Shown piece after piece: positions 9,034 through 19,100 of a stretch of 64,000 nucleotides of DNA; position 1 is the stretch's first letter, and every line of letters begins with the position of its first letter. Location: positions 170,128 through 234,127 of the forward strand of contig NZ_QEYO01000006.1 of assembly GCF_023718305.1 (NCBI RefSeq), written 5' to 3'. The notes under the pieces are model-generated. The model saw only the letters and a list, made by a program, of their open reading frames with translations. It searched no databases and had not been told where the DNA came from. This DNA comes from Gramella sp. AN32 (GTDB taxonomy: Bacteria; Bacteroidota; Bacteroidia; Flavobacteriales; Flavobacteriaceae). The translations under genes and the position numbers were made by a program.

Positions 9034-10768
9034 ACTACAGTTATATTTTGATTATTTTAAAGAGCATTATGGGGCCAGGGAATGGAGATGGTATAAAACC
9101 CTTGCTTATCGAATAGATATAATTCAAAGGATTAGGGCAGAACTTAAAAAAATAGCTAATTACGAAAGTTTAAGTGAAGAGGAAAAAACTGCAGAATTAA
9201 ATAATGTATTTAATAATGCCTCTTTTCCACCACCAGAGAATCTTTCTAAAAGATATGTTTATGAAATAGAGTCACTTGAAGACTTTCTTAATGCCTATTT
9301 TTTTGATCAGGACAATGGTGTTGGTAATGTTCAACAAGGGTCGGTTTGGGACACTAGTGATAACCCTCATAAAACTGAAGTTATAGATAATGCCAATTCT
9401 TCATTAATTTTTAAAGTGTTGACCTCGAAGAAGGATGAAGCTTTTGATCTACTATCTAATAATCTTTTAAGAGTGAAGAATGGGAAATCCTATAAAGCTG
9501 TGATTTTCCGATTTTTGCGGGTTCTGTTTCCAGAAGATTTTGTTTCACCCGATGCTCCGGGGAAATTAGAGGATCTAAAAAAGGCTATAGCATCTAAATT
9601 AAACATCAAGGTTGATGGAGATTATTTAAATCAACATTTGGAGTTAAGCAATTTGGTAGACACCGAAGATTTTGTTTTAAAACAGATGTTTTTCTGGGTA
9701 TTACCGGATATGTTGGACAATGAAATAAATTTGAAAAAAGGGCTTATATATTACGGAGCTCCGGGAACCGGGAAAACGTATAGATCTGAAATAAGAGCAA
9801 AGGAAATAATCGATGCGCATCGCATTAAGATTGGAAAAGAAATAGGTAAGAATTACGCTATACAAACTGTCCAGTTCCATCCCAGTTATTCCTATGAAGA
9901 TTTCTTTGAAGGGATAAGACCAAATAATGGTGGCGGTTTAAAGCTATTTAATGGTTCGTTTAAACACTTCTGCAAAAAAAACGGGGAAAAGGAGTTAGCA
10001 TTATTCAGGGATGAGGATTTTCTCCATAACGAGGATTTTAAAAGAAAAGATTTTGATTTTTCCCGTATCAGGATTAATGACCTAAATAAAGAACAGAAAG
10101 AAATTTTAGGAATAAGTAATTTGGATCTTGCACCAGGTATAACTATTCAGGAGGTCATTGAACCTGCTTTCTTTATCATAGATGAGATTAACCGTGCGGA
10201 ACTGTCAAAGGTCTTTGGCGAATTAATGCTGAGTTTAGAATATCGTGGTTATAAGGGTAGAATTAAGACACAATACTCACATTTATGTGAAGATGATGGC
10301 AGTGATTCAGCCTTCTTATGGGAAGAAGGAGAAAACTGGTTCTTTGTGCCTCAAAACATTTATCTGCTTGGTACAATGAATACCATAGACAGATCTGTAG
10401 ACGCATTTGACTTTGCTCTACGCCGTCGCTTTATGTGGGAAGAAGTAGAACCTGATTACGAAGTTGTGGTTAGAGAACTTTCTAAAGCCGGATGGAATGA
10501 TTGGGCTGAAAAACTTTCGAATTCTCTTCAGGCATTAAATGAGAAAATTGAAAATGATGAGGTCTTGGATAAACACTATAAAATTGGTCACGCTTATGTG
10601 CTGGAGTTAATAAAGTTGAGGCCTGAGAAATTTAATAATCTAAACCACGTGAAAGGCTTTTTATGGGGTAATTTTATTAACCCACTTCTTGAAGAGTATC
10701 TCAGAGGGCTGGGAGATGATAAAAAGACTAGTGAAAAAATAAAAACCTTTAAAACGTCTTTTCATTGA
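9023..10768 (+). CDS. mcrB: McrB-like AAA+ GTPase subunit
   Basis: A 581-residue AAA+ NTPase. The Walker A motif GAPGTGKT is at 245-252, Walker B with the McrB-type IIDEINRAELSKVFGELM at about 385-402, and the signature MNTIDRS at 452-458. These are the hallmarks of McrB, which forms hexamers, hydrolyses GTP and translocates DNA for the McrC nuclease in type IV restriction. The first 240 residues are a variable N-terminal region that should recognise modified DNA; I see no DUF3578 or EVE signature there. I chose the ATG at 9023, which overlaps the methyltransferase stop by 11 bases; an earlier ATG at 8987 would add 12 residues. The mcrC start overlaps its stop by one base, so the two are translationally coupled. 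Confidence 0.85.
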   Translation: MKNKLQLYFDYFKEHYGAREWRWYKTLAYRIDIIQRIRAELKKIANYESLSEEEKTAELNNVFNNASFPPPENLSKRYVYEIESLEDFLNAYFFDQDNGVGNVQQGSVWDTSDNPHKTEVIDNANSSLIFKVLTSKKDEAFDLLSNNLLRVKNGKSYKAVIFRFLRVLFPEDFVSPDAPGKLEDLKKAIASKLNIKVDGDYLNQHLELSNLVDTEDFVLKQMFFWVLPDMLDNEINLKKGLIYYGAPGTGKTYRSEIRAKEIIDAHRIKIGKEIGKNYAIQTVQFHPSYSYEDFFEGIRPNNGGGLKLFNGSFKHFCKKNGEKELALFRDEDFLHNEDFKRKDFDFSRIRINDLNKEQKEILGISNLDLAPGITIQEVIEPAFFIIDEINRAELSKVFGELMLSLEYRGYKGRIKTQYSHLCEDDGSDSAFLWEEGENWFFVPQNIYLLGTMNTIDRSVDAFDFALRRRFMWEEVEPDYEVVVRELSKAGWNDWAEKLSNSLQALNEKIENDEVLDKHYKIGHAYVLELIKLRPEKFNNLNHVKGFLWGNFINPLLEEYLRGLGDDKKTSEKIKTFKTSFH

Positions 10769-12171
10769 TGCTAGCTTCAGAATATTTTAATAGTGAAATA
10801 AAAGATAACAGCTTTAAGCCGTACCAACCTGCAGGCTCAATTTCTTTGGATCAAGACTTCAACTGTAGTACCTATCGAAAAAAGAAACTAGATATACCAT
10901 TTATAAGACAAAGAGGTATAATTGATTTTATGCATTCTATAAAACAGCATATTGAGCAAGTTGACCTAAGTTCTTTTAAGCTAAATTATATTTTAGAAGA
11001 CCACGAGTTTGATGCGAATAGAGATCAAAAGATCCTTGAAATCACCGGTAGTAAGTATGACGAGATAGATATTAAAACATTTAATATAGTTGGTTCCTTT
11101 TTTTACAAAAACCATCAGTTAAATATCAATTGTCGTTTTGGGAATTCTTTTCTTGAATATATGATTGCTAATACCAGCGGGTTTATAGAATTGGAAAACC
11201 TTGGAGGTGTAAGTAAGGATGTAGGTTTTGGAGAGTGGATCTTAATACTATACTGGAAAATGCAAATCAAAAAAGCATTTGCGATGGGTCTTTACAAAAC
11301 CTATAAGAAGAGAAGTGAAGAACTTTCCACAATAAGAGGAAGTATTGATATCAATGCTTATATAAAAAAGCAATATTTTGATGGTAAGACTCAGTGTGCT
11401 TTTAACGAACACAGTTATGATAATCATCTTAATTATACCATTCAGAAAGCGTTTAAGAAAATTGCGCGTTCAAAAAGCAATTTCCTTTTAAAAGATATAC
11501 AGGAGATCAAACGCACTTTTGACAATTTATATTTTTCACGTACTTCCCAAACTACCTTAAGTACGAAAGTCTCAAACCCATTTTATCATAAGTATAATGA
11601 AGTTTATGAATTGTCCAGAAAGATTATTAATGATGAGTTTCTAAGTTTTCGAAACCCCGACTCCGAGTTTTCTGCCTTTGTTTTTGATATTTCTCTTTTA
11701 TTCGAACATCATATTCGGAAAATATTAAAGGGGAGATTTGAATTAGCTGAAAAAAATAAGACGGAGTTTAAGGTACCAAATGGTATAAGTGAAAATCATT
11801 TATTTCCTGATGTAGTTATTGAACATACTGAAAAGGAAATAAGTTTATTTGATGTTAAGTATAAACGGTTTTATACAGAAGGGAATTTCGCCGGGGTCCT
11901 TCGGGAAGACAGGTTTCAGCTTATTAGTTATTTAGCCTATTACAGCAGCAGATACAATATAAGAAAATGCGGTTTTATCTATTCTTGTGATGAAGAGGAT
12001 TATGATAAGCTTGTTAACTCCATCAATAGGAATCAATCTATAAAGGTTGGGGAAAAAGAAATTTCTTTTGAGGTTCATTTTTATAAAGTAAGTAAGGATT
12101 TAAATCTACAGAGGGATTTTGATAAGAAATTTCAACGAAATTTTGATTTGAAAATGAAAATATGTGCCTAG
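10768..12171 (+). CDS. mcrC: McrC-like endonuclease subunit
   Basis: A 467-residue partner of McrB. The C-terminal third carries a PD-(D/E)xK nuclease core: FPDVVIEH with Asp348, then LFDVKYK with Asp362 and Lys364. The N-terminal 330 residues form the stalk that inserts into the McrB ring in known McrBC complexes. The start is the ATG at 10768, giving a TGATG overlap with the mcrB stop; a TTG at 10765 is the weaker alternative. McrBC cuts DNA that carries modified cytosines. Next to a DNA methyltransferase it must not attack the host's own mark, which fits an adenine-type neighbour. The C-terminal sequence differs from the second McrC fragment at 31645-31886, so the two come from different lineages. 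Confidence 0.85.
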   Translation: MLASEYFNSEIKDNSFKPYQPAGSISLDQDFNCSTYRKKKLDIPFIRQRGIIDFMHSIKQHIEQVDLSSFKLNYILEDHEFDANRDQKILEITGSKYDEIDIKTFNIVGSFFYKNHQLNINCRFGNSFLEYMIANTSGFIELENLGGVSKDVGFGEWILILYWKMQIKKAFAMGLYKTYKKRSEELSTIRGSIDINAYIKKQYFDGKTQCAFNEHSYDNHLNYTIQKAFKKIARSKSNFLLKDIQEIKRTFDNLYFSRTSQTTLSTKVSNPFYHKYNEVYELSRKIINDEFLSFRNPDSEFSAFVFDISLLFEHHIRKILKGRFELAEKNKTEFKVPNGISENHLFPDVVIEHTEKEISLFDVKYKRFYTEGNFAGVLREDRFQLISYLAYYSSRYNIRKCGFIYSCDEEDYDKLVNSINRNQSIKVGEKEISFEVHFYKVSKDLNLQRDFDKKFQRNFDLKMKICA

Positions 12172-12174
12172 CCT

Positions 12175-12291
12175 ATGCAAGTAATTCAAATAGAAGTTCC
12201 TGTAAGACTAATCAGTAGTTTGAAAGTTTTTGATAAGCAAAACTTAAAACAGGCCTGGTCGCATTTTGAGAAAATTTTTGAGCAGAAATGA
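12175..12291 (+). pseudogene. short ORF: orphan methyltransferase-like tail
   Basis: A 38-codon frame that starts 3 bases after mcrC and ends in a TGA overlapping the next gene's ATG (ATGA). Its last residues, QAWSHFEKIFEQK, match the end of the giant methyltransferase (LAWAHFEKIFETDN) in protein and in DNA. The first 20 residues (MQVIQIEVPVRLISSLKVFD) do not match that protein. The simplest reading is the leftover 3' end of a methyltransferase gene that once sat directly before the RecQ gene. It may still be translated and may help start the next gene by coupling. A real small protein is possible but less likely. Confidence 0.55.
12247..12281. repeat. 35-bp direct repeat, copy 2
   Basis: This is the partner of 8968-9002 (33 of 35 identical). 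It lies in the short ORF just before the exonuclease/RecQ gene. Confidence 0.85.
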
Positions 12292-15200
12292 TAGTACAGG
12301 AAGGTGACATATATAATGCGGTAATCAGTTACGTGGGTGATAAAATGAATCACGGGTATGTTGTACTCGTGGATAAGTTGGAAGACCTCAACAAACAATT
12401 TATTTATGATCGCAACCGTCCCAGCTTTAAGTTTCACCCCGCAAAGGATACTGCTCCGGAGAAATGGCAACTCGTTGAGGTACAGATCGTAAAAAAGAAA
12501 TATGGCAAAATAGCGACTATTACCAGGAACACTTATTTTGGGTTAAAGGAAGATGGTGAGGTGGTTAATCCTGTAGGGGAGTTCTTAAGAGAAAAAAACC
12601 AACTGGAGATCAGGAAACCCGAAGAAGACTATCCGGCCCTTGAGGTGAATGCGCCCGTAGATTTCTTTTTGTATTATGATGAAAGAAGGCGTCGATTGCT
12701 TGCGGAGAACCCGGCGGGAGTAGCCAATGAAGAATCGTTTTACGAAGAATTAAAATCAGATTTTACGCATTTTACCAATCAGCTTGATTCCAAAGGGATA
12801 ATCAAAGCGGGAGAGATAGCGCCACTATTATTAAAGCGAGATAGAGGAGAACTTCTTGTAAAGTACCAATTAGATTTTCTGATTAAAAATCTGGAAGCCG
12901 AGCAGAATGCTATTTTGAGTCAGTTATTTATTAGCACTTTCATAAATCTTAATCTCGAAAAACCCGATACTGAAACCTGTATAAGGCTATTAGGAGGTGA
13001 TAGTTTAGCACTGGTAAGGCTGTGGTTAAAAAAGGATTTGCCAGTAGCATTTTTAGATCCAAAGGCAATTAAGAAATGGCATTTGGAACAGCAACTTTTC
13101 AATAAACTGGAACCAAAAGAATTCGTTGGTTTTTTTCAAAAAATCCAGGATTTCAAGGAGTATTCTCAGCTTCTGGAATTTGGCCTGGAATCGCTGGAGA
13201 ACATTTCAGAGCAGGCCCTGCCACACTTCAATAAACTTATAAAGTTTGCCGATAATCAAAACAATTTAAGAAGTATTCTTTATCAAAATCTGGCTTTTGA
13301 TAGTTTACTGGATCTATGGCGAAAAGAGGAAATTTCTGAAATTCCCGGAGAGCGGTTAAAAGAGAATTTTAGTTCATTAAAAGAAGAGGATCGAATAAAA
13401 TATCTTCAACAAACAGGATGGCCGGAATACTTAAAACTTGTTGAAGAAAAAGAGTCTTCTCAAGTAATCATTGAGAATTATTTTGTGCATTTTAAGGAGT
13501 ATTTAAAGAAGGAAATCAATTATTGCTGTTTTGACCTGGAGGTAAATCCGCAAACAAAAAAAATCGAGGAACTTGCTTTCCGCAATAACAAGGAAATTTT
13601 TGAGGAGCTGGATCCCACTGAGGATGATATCAGGCAATTAAAAAACGCCCTCGAACGGGCAGATGTGGTAATAGGTCAGAACATCAGGGAATTTGATCTG
13701 GAAAAACTCTATGGAGATGAGGTGCCGGATCTGGTAATCTGGGACAGCCTGGAAATTGAAGCGATCCTAAGACCTGATGCACATTCTTTAGCCCTAAATA
13801 CCGAACACTATGCTTTAGAAGATGTTGAGCATACCCTCTCATTATTTTACTATCAGTTATACCGAATCTTAGGAGATGAGTCTCTTCGGAAGTCGATTAA
13901 AATTCTGTATAATTTCCACTTTTTAGAAGATCATCAAGCAGCTGCTATTCCTTATTTGAAAATTAAGGATGTTGCGATTGAAAAACCGGTAAAGAAGCTA
14001 TTTCATTCAGAAGTATCAGGGATCAATAAAGTGGTTGGAACTATGGTTCCTAAAACCGCAGGGTTAGTCATTTGCCCAGAACCATTCTGGCCACATTTCA
14101 GGGATGATGCTAATTATCATTTTGAAGCAGAAAATCACTTATACAGTCTAAGCCTTGAAAGAGCGAAATGGGAAGAAAAGCTAGCAGATTTAGCTTTTCT
14201 AAGAACTTCTTTAGATCAATTCCATAAATCCTGTGAAACAAAAGGGCATAATCCATACGTGCGGCTTTTAAGTTCCTATCTGGTACAACAAATCCAGGAA
14301 CATTTTCCAATTGAACAGATCTGCACTCCATTAAAGTCATTAGGAAAGAAAAGCATCGTTTCGGAATGGGATTTTGAGAAAAACTCAGAAGCATTACTCG
14401 AAGGAAGAAGTGAGAAAGAAGTGGTGCAGTTGGGAAGCGATCTTTGGCCTTTCACTTCAAAACGAAATTTTGGCGAATTCACGCAGCAGGAACTTTCTGT
14501 TACCGAAGAAGGGAATGCCTTATGGGTTCGATTTTCCAACGGCAGGTCTTATGCGCCTATCAGTAAAAAACTGGCTGAGGGGCTTGCTAAGGAGGTTTCC
14601 GGAGATCATTTCTGGATTGAACGGGAAGGCCTGGATAAATATATTCTTTGGGGGAGCAACGCAGGTGTTTTAGATGAGAGATTTGCCAGCGTGAAAGCAG
14701 GGGATTTTTATACGAAAGGCAGCGGAATGGGTGCTAAGGATGCAAGATTTATAAAATACTCCAATAATGCCAGTAGCCGGTTAATGGATCTTAATCCTGA
14801 AACTCTCTACAGGGATAAATACTGGGATGTTAAGCTCAAAACATTGATACAACTTCTTGGCAGCGGAAGGTTAGAAAAGGATAAATGTGTTTTAATTGTC
14901 TCGAGACCGGAAGAGGTAGATACCTTAACTAAAATCATAAGAAAGCTGGGAGGTTGGTTTTCCCCTAGTTTGAAATCAAATTTAAGGCGGCGATTAGAGC
15001 GGTTAGTTGAGGAGGAAAAAGGAATAATGATAGTGGCCCAGGAAGATTTTGAGCAACTATTAAGTTACCCACTTAGTGAAGGAATTCTATATGTTATAGA
15101 ATCGCTTTCCCTGGAGGAATTAAAAGAAATTTCCGGAATTAACCGGGCAAACGAACTTACCGCTTCTATTGATGATGAAGAAGGAGACACAGAAAGTGAA

Positions 15201-16100
15201 GGGATGGAATTACCTCATCTTTCGAGTGTAGCAGGATCAATGGCCAGGCTGAATAAATATTATGATTGGATGATGTTCCGAATGGCGCTTCAGCACCAGC
15301 AAAATGAATTGCTGGTGATGGATCCACGGGCAAATTCCAGTTTATTTGACAGTTTTAAATGCAAAGCACTACCGGTAGATTTTAAAGAAATCGTTGAAGG
15401 GAAAAGTCGAGTATTTGAAATAATCAGGGAGCTAACCAGCTCGTGGCTGTATGCACCAAGAGAATTTGAGTATGGAAGTCTACAGGAGCATTTAGACAGA
15501 ATTTCAGCAGCCTTAATAGACGGTTACGCTTTTAAACCAGAGCAAAAAGATTATTTGGATATTATTTTCCCGGCAAAAGATGATGTATTGGTAACCTTAC
15601 CTACCGGAGTTGGGAAATCGGTTTTATTCCAGGGGCCTGCTCTCTACAGATCGAGTTTTACCGGAAAGATGAGTATAGTCGTTACTCCGTTGAAAGCCTT
15701 AATGGAAGATCACGTGATGGGATTATGGAAAAAAGGATTTTGGAATGGGGTTGAATACATCAATGCTGATAAAGGAGCGGAGGTTAAGGATATTTACAGG
15801 AAGATAGCCGGGGGGCAGTTATTGATGGTTTTTGTAACACCGGAGCGCTTCAGGTCTAAAGGTTTTGTATGGGCTTTAGAACAGCGGATGAAAATTGACG
15901 GAGGGCTTGAGTATTTTATTTTTGATGAGGCCCACTGTATTTCTCAATGGGGTAGTGAATTCAGACCAGATTATTTTTATTGTGCCCAACAGATAAAGCA
16001 AATTCGTAAAACCTATCCTTCGCCATTATTGCTTTTATCGGCCACAGTTACCAAGCAAGTTGCCTCACATTTAGAACACGCCTTGTATGAAGAAGTTTAA
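12288..16100 (+). CDS. DEDDh exonuclease fused to RecQ helicase (N-terminal part)
   Basis: A 1270-residue protein. Residues 1-130 look beta-rich, like a small nucleic-acid-binding fold. A DEDDh 3'-5' exonuclease follows: CCFDLEVN (Asp416, Glu418), GQNIREFDLEKL (Asp470) and HYALEDVEHT (His507, Asp512). All five catalytic positions are present. Near the C-terminus lies the first RecA lobe of a RecQ-type helicase: TGVGKS at 1106-1111, TPLKALMEDHV, FDEAHCISQW (DEAH 1213-1216) and LSATVT (1251). The frame stops at TAA 16098-16100, right after motif III, so the second lobe is in the next ORF. The start ATG overlaps the short upstream ORF. As drawn, this half cannot be a working helicase; the exonuclease could still act. 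The expected role is processing of foreign DNA ends. Confidence 0.8.
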   Translation: MIVQEGDIYNAVISYVGDKMNHGYVVLVDKLEDLNKQFIYDRNRPSFKFHPAKDTAPEKWQLVEVQIVKKKYGKIATITRNTYFGLKEDGEVVNPVGEFLREKNQLEIRKPEEDYPALEVNAPVDFFLYYDERRRRLLAENPAGVANEESFYEELKSDFTHFTNQLDSKGIIKAGEIAPLLLKRDRGELLVKYQLDFLIKNLEAEQNAILSQLFISTFINLNLEKPDTETCIRLLGGDSLALVRLWLKKDLPVAFLDPKAIKKWHLEQQLFNKLEPKEFVGFFQKIQDFKEYSQLLEFGLESLENISEQALPHFNKLIKFADNQNNLRSILYQNLAFDSLLDLWRKEEISEIPGERLKENFSSLKEEDRIKYLQQTGWPEYLKLVEEKESSQVIIENYFVHFKEYLKKEINYCCFDLEVNPQTKKIEELAFRNNKEIFEELDPTEDDIRQLKNALERADVVIGQNIREFDLEKLYGDEVPDLVIWDSLEIEAILRPDAHSLALNTEHYALEDVEHTLSLFYYQLYRILGDESLRKSIKILYNFHFLEDHQAAAIPYLKIKDVAIEKPVKKLFHSEVSGINKVVGTMVPKTAGLVICPEPFWPHFRDDANYHFEAENHLYSLSLERAKWEEKLADLAFLRTSLDQFHKSCETKGHNPYVRLLSSYLVQQIQEHFPIEQICTPLKSLGKKSIVSEWDFEKNSEALLEGRSEKEVVQLGSDLWPFTSKRNFGEFTQQELSVTEEGNALWVRFSNGRSYAPISKKLAEGLAKEVSGDHFWIEREGLDKYILWGSNAGVLDERFASVKAGDFYTKGSGMGAKDARFIKYSNNASSRLMDLNPETLYRDKYWDVKLKTLIQLLGSGRLEKDKCVLIVSRPEEVDTLTKIIRKLGGWFSPSLKSNLRRRLERLVEEEKGIMIVAQEDFEQLLSYPLSEGILYVIESLSLEELKEISGINRANELTASIDDEEGDTESEGMELPHLSSVAGSMARLNKYYDWMMFRMALQHQQNELLVMDPRANSSLFDSFKCKALPVDFKEIVEGKSRVFEIIRELTSSWLYAPREFEYGSLQEHLDRISAALIDGYAFKPEQKDYLDIIFPAKDDVLVTLPTGVGKSVLFQGPALYRSSFTGKMSIVVTPLKALMEDHVMGLWKKGFWNGVEYINADKGAEVKDIYRKIAGGQLLMVFVTPERFRSKGFVWALEQRMKIDGGLEYFIFDEAHCISQWGSEFRPDYFYCAQQIKQIRKTYPSPLLLLSATVTKQVASHLEHALYEEV

Positions 16101-19100
16101 GGAATTAGATAAATATTCGGAATTAAACCCTATTCGGGATCATATTAAGCTTGAGTTTCGGGAGACAGAGCCGGGGAAGGAGTTGAAAGCCATAAAAAAG
16201 GATCTTGCTGAGTCTTTGAAACCTGAATATAGTAGGGCAATAGTATTTTGTACCAGCAGGAAACTCACCGAAGAGGCGGCAGCTGAGGTTAATAGTGAAT
16301 TTAAGGAGAATGATACCCTGGCAAATAAGGCAGGTTTTTATCACGCAGGGATGGATTCGGATGCCCGGGAAAGAACATTTGAGCAGTATAAAACCGGTTC
16401 CTTAGCTATATTATTTGCCACCAAGGCCTTTGGGATGGGAATGGATATTCGCAATATACATCATGTATATCATCTGGGGCCTTCAGGGTCTTTCGAAGAT
16501 TATTTACAGGAAGTGGGAAGGGCCGGCCGAAATGAAGATGACCTGAAAAAAGCAGGATATTCATCTGAAAATCCTATTCAGGCTATTTGTTTTCACTCGA
16601 AAGACTCCTTTCCGAGCTACAGGGATTGGATTCAAAGAACACAGATTTCCTGGAATGACATCTGTAATGTTTATGAAGTTTTTAAAGAATATAGGGCCCA
16701 ATTTATAACAGGAAAAGAGGAAAGGCAAAACCGGGAATTTCTTCCTATTCCGTTGAATACGCTTAGTACCAGTTTAAAGTATATGGACACAGAGAGTGAC
16801 CTGGGCTCGCTTTTCAGGTTGTCGCTGTACTGGTTACAACAAGCAGATCGTATACACTCCAGATTCTATGTACCTGCTTTTCTTGAATTTCAGAATGAAG
16901 GATTCTTCGACAGGGAAACCGAACCTAATATTGCTGATGATGACTTGAAAAAGCTATTTGGTTATGTTTTTAAAATCTATGATGAGGAGTTTAGAGATGC
17001 AGATTCCACTTTGGTAGATGGTACCGGATTGATGAAGTATATGGAGGTGAACAGAGAAAAAATGTTTCTGTTGATTTTAAAAGCTCAGAAGAAGGGATTG
17101 TTGAAATTAGTAAATGAACTCAATGTTAAGCCTACTGAGAATAGCAGACATGATGAGGCAATTCAGAAGATAGCGCGAGATAGCGAGTTTCAATTTCTTG
17201 AAGCGGTAAATGAAATAGCATTAAAGTTAGTAGAAGAATTCAGAAGAAATGAGGAAGTTGAATTATTAAATGAGACTTTACAAAGATTAATTCAGGAGGT
17301 TGAAGAAAGCGTTTTGTTTGAGAAGTTTCTTGATAAATTGAGTTCATACGCCGATCGCGAGTATTGTGAAATATATTTGAGATCTAAAGATTTAAGAAAA
17401 GAGAGAAAAAAGCAACCGGAGTTCGCTTCTTTTATGAACACCGCCCGGAGAACACAGCCTGAGCTTCTGGAAATACTAGAAAAACAGCGTAGGATACTTA
17501 AAAGTGATAAATCATCGGGAATATTAAAGACTGCTTTTTTTGTATTAAATCTTCATCCTGAAATTAGTATTACTTCAAAATTTTCAGAGGATTCCAAAGC
17601 TATAATACAGGTAGTCAAACTTGAGGCCACTAAAACAGCATTAGGAAAATTTGTTACCAGCTTTTGCAAGGATGGTCGTTCTCTTTTAATTGAATTAATG
17701 AAGGAGGAATCCAGGGTGGTAGATATCAACGAACTACTACTAAGATTACCTTTTAAAGAACCGAAATACAGCGAAGTAGAAAATCTTTTTTATCTCTTAA
17801 GAAAAGTGGGGTATATACGCTTTCAGGGAGGTCTGATACCTATGGCCATTGAAATGAAATTTGATAAACTGGAGGCCCTAGGGGATTTACCGGAAGATGA
17901 GAAGTTGGGATTCACTTATGTTGAAACCATAAGGATGAAGAAACTCCGTTTAATTGTTCTTGAATGCTTTAGTGAATTAGAAGATAAGGATAAACAAACC
18001 GATTTAATACGAGATTATTTTCAGGGAAAAGATTCCAAGGAAATTATAAAACTCATCGAGACGTATTCCAAAAACCATGAAAAGCTGCTTGGACCATATA
18101 GAGCTGAAGCTTTAAAAGAAAGAGTAAGTGGTTTAAATCCCAATCAATTATCGGTATACAAAGCGGGGATGAGATCTCATGTTTCGGTATTAGCCGGCCC
18201 GGGAACAGGAAAAACCCATACCCTTGTTTTAAGGGTAGCACGTCTTATTCAGGAAGAGAATATCCCCCCTCATAAAATTCTTGTGCTCGCTTATAACCGT
18301 GCAGTTGTGGAGGAATTAAAAATGAGGTTGAAAAGTCTTTTTGTGGAGTTGGGCTATAAAAAACTAATTAATTCTTTACAGGTATATACCTTCTCAGCAT
18401 TAACCGGATCGGTTTTACAGCAAAACGGAGTACAAGAGAATGATCTAAATGTTTGGGAGAAAAAATTTCTCGAATTGTACCGGGAAAGAGGGCGCTCTAT
18501 TCTGGGAAGATTTGCTGATGTGGAGTATGTTTTTATAGATGAGTTCCAGGATATCACTAACAGACGTTTAGAAATAATAAAAATAGTTGCTCCTAAATTC
18601 AGGAGTTTTATAACTGCGATTGGAGATCCAAATCAGAGTATCTATGGTTTTGACAGGGTAAAAGAAAATGGGGAACGTGGACCGGAGGCTTATTATGCAT
18701 TATTTAATGAGGAGTACAGCCCCGAGGAGAAAATGCTAACCATAAATTACCGGTCTACTCCTGAAATTATTGAGACGAGTAAATTGGCACTACCCGGCAG
18801 CGCCAGAAACCTACCTATAGAACCTAATCCAGAGACAGAAAAGTTTGAAGGAGTGGTTGATATTTACGAAGGTAGCGGAGAGTGGCTTTCCAGATTCTAT
18901 AGATTGTTACAGGAGGAAGGTAATAATGAGATAGCCATTTTATTCAGGACAAATGAAGAGTTGTATAAAGACTATGAGCTAATAAATGAACTTGTAGAGA
19001 CTGCAGGTTATAAGTTAGAAATTAAAGGTAGTTCAACATCTTTTATAAGACAAAGAGAGATAGCTTATATCCTGAATGTAATAATCAGAAATAGAGCCGG

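Noticed and set aside
10765..10767. TTG as mcrC start
   Set aside because: The ATG three bases later gives the common TGATG overlap and loses only one residue.
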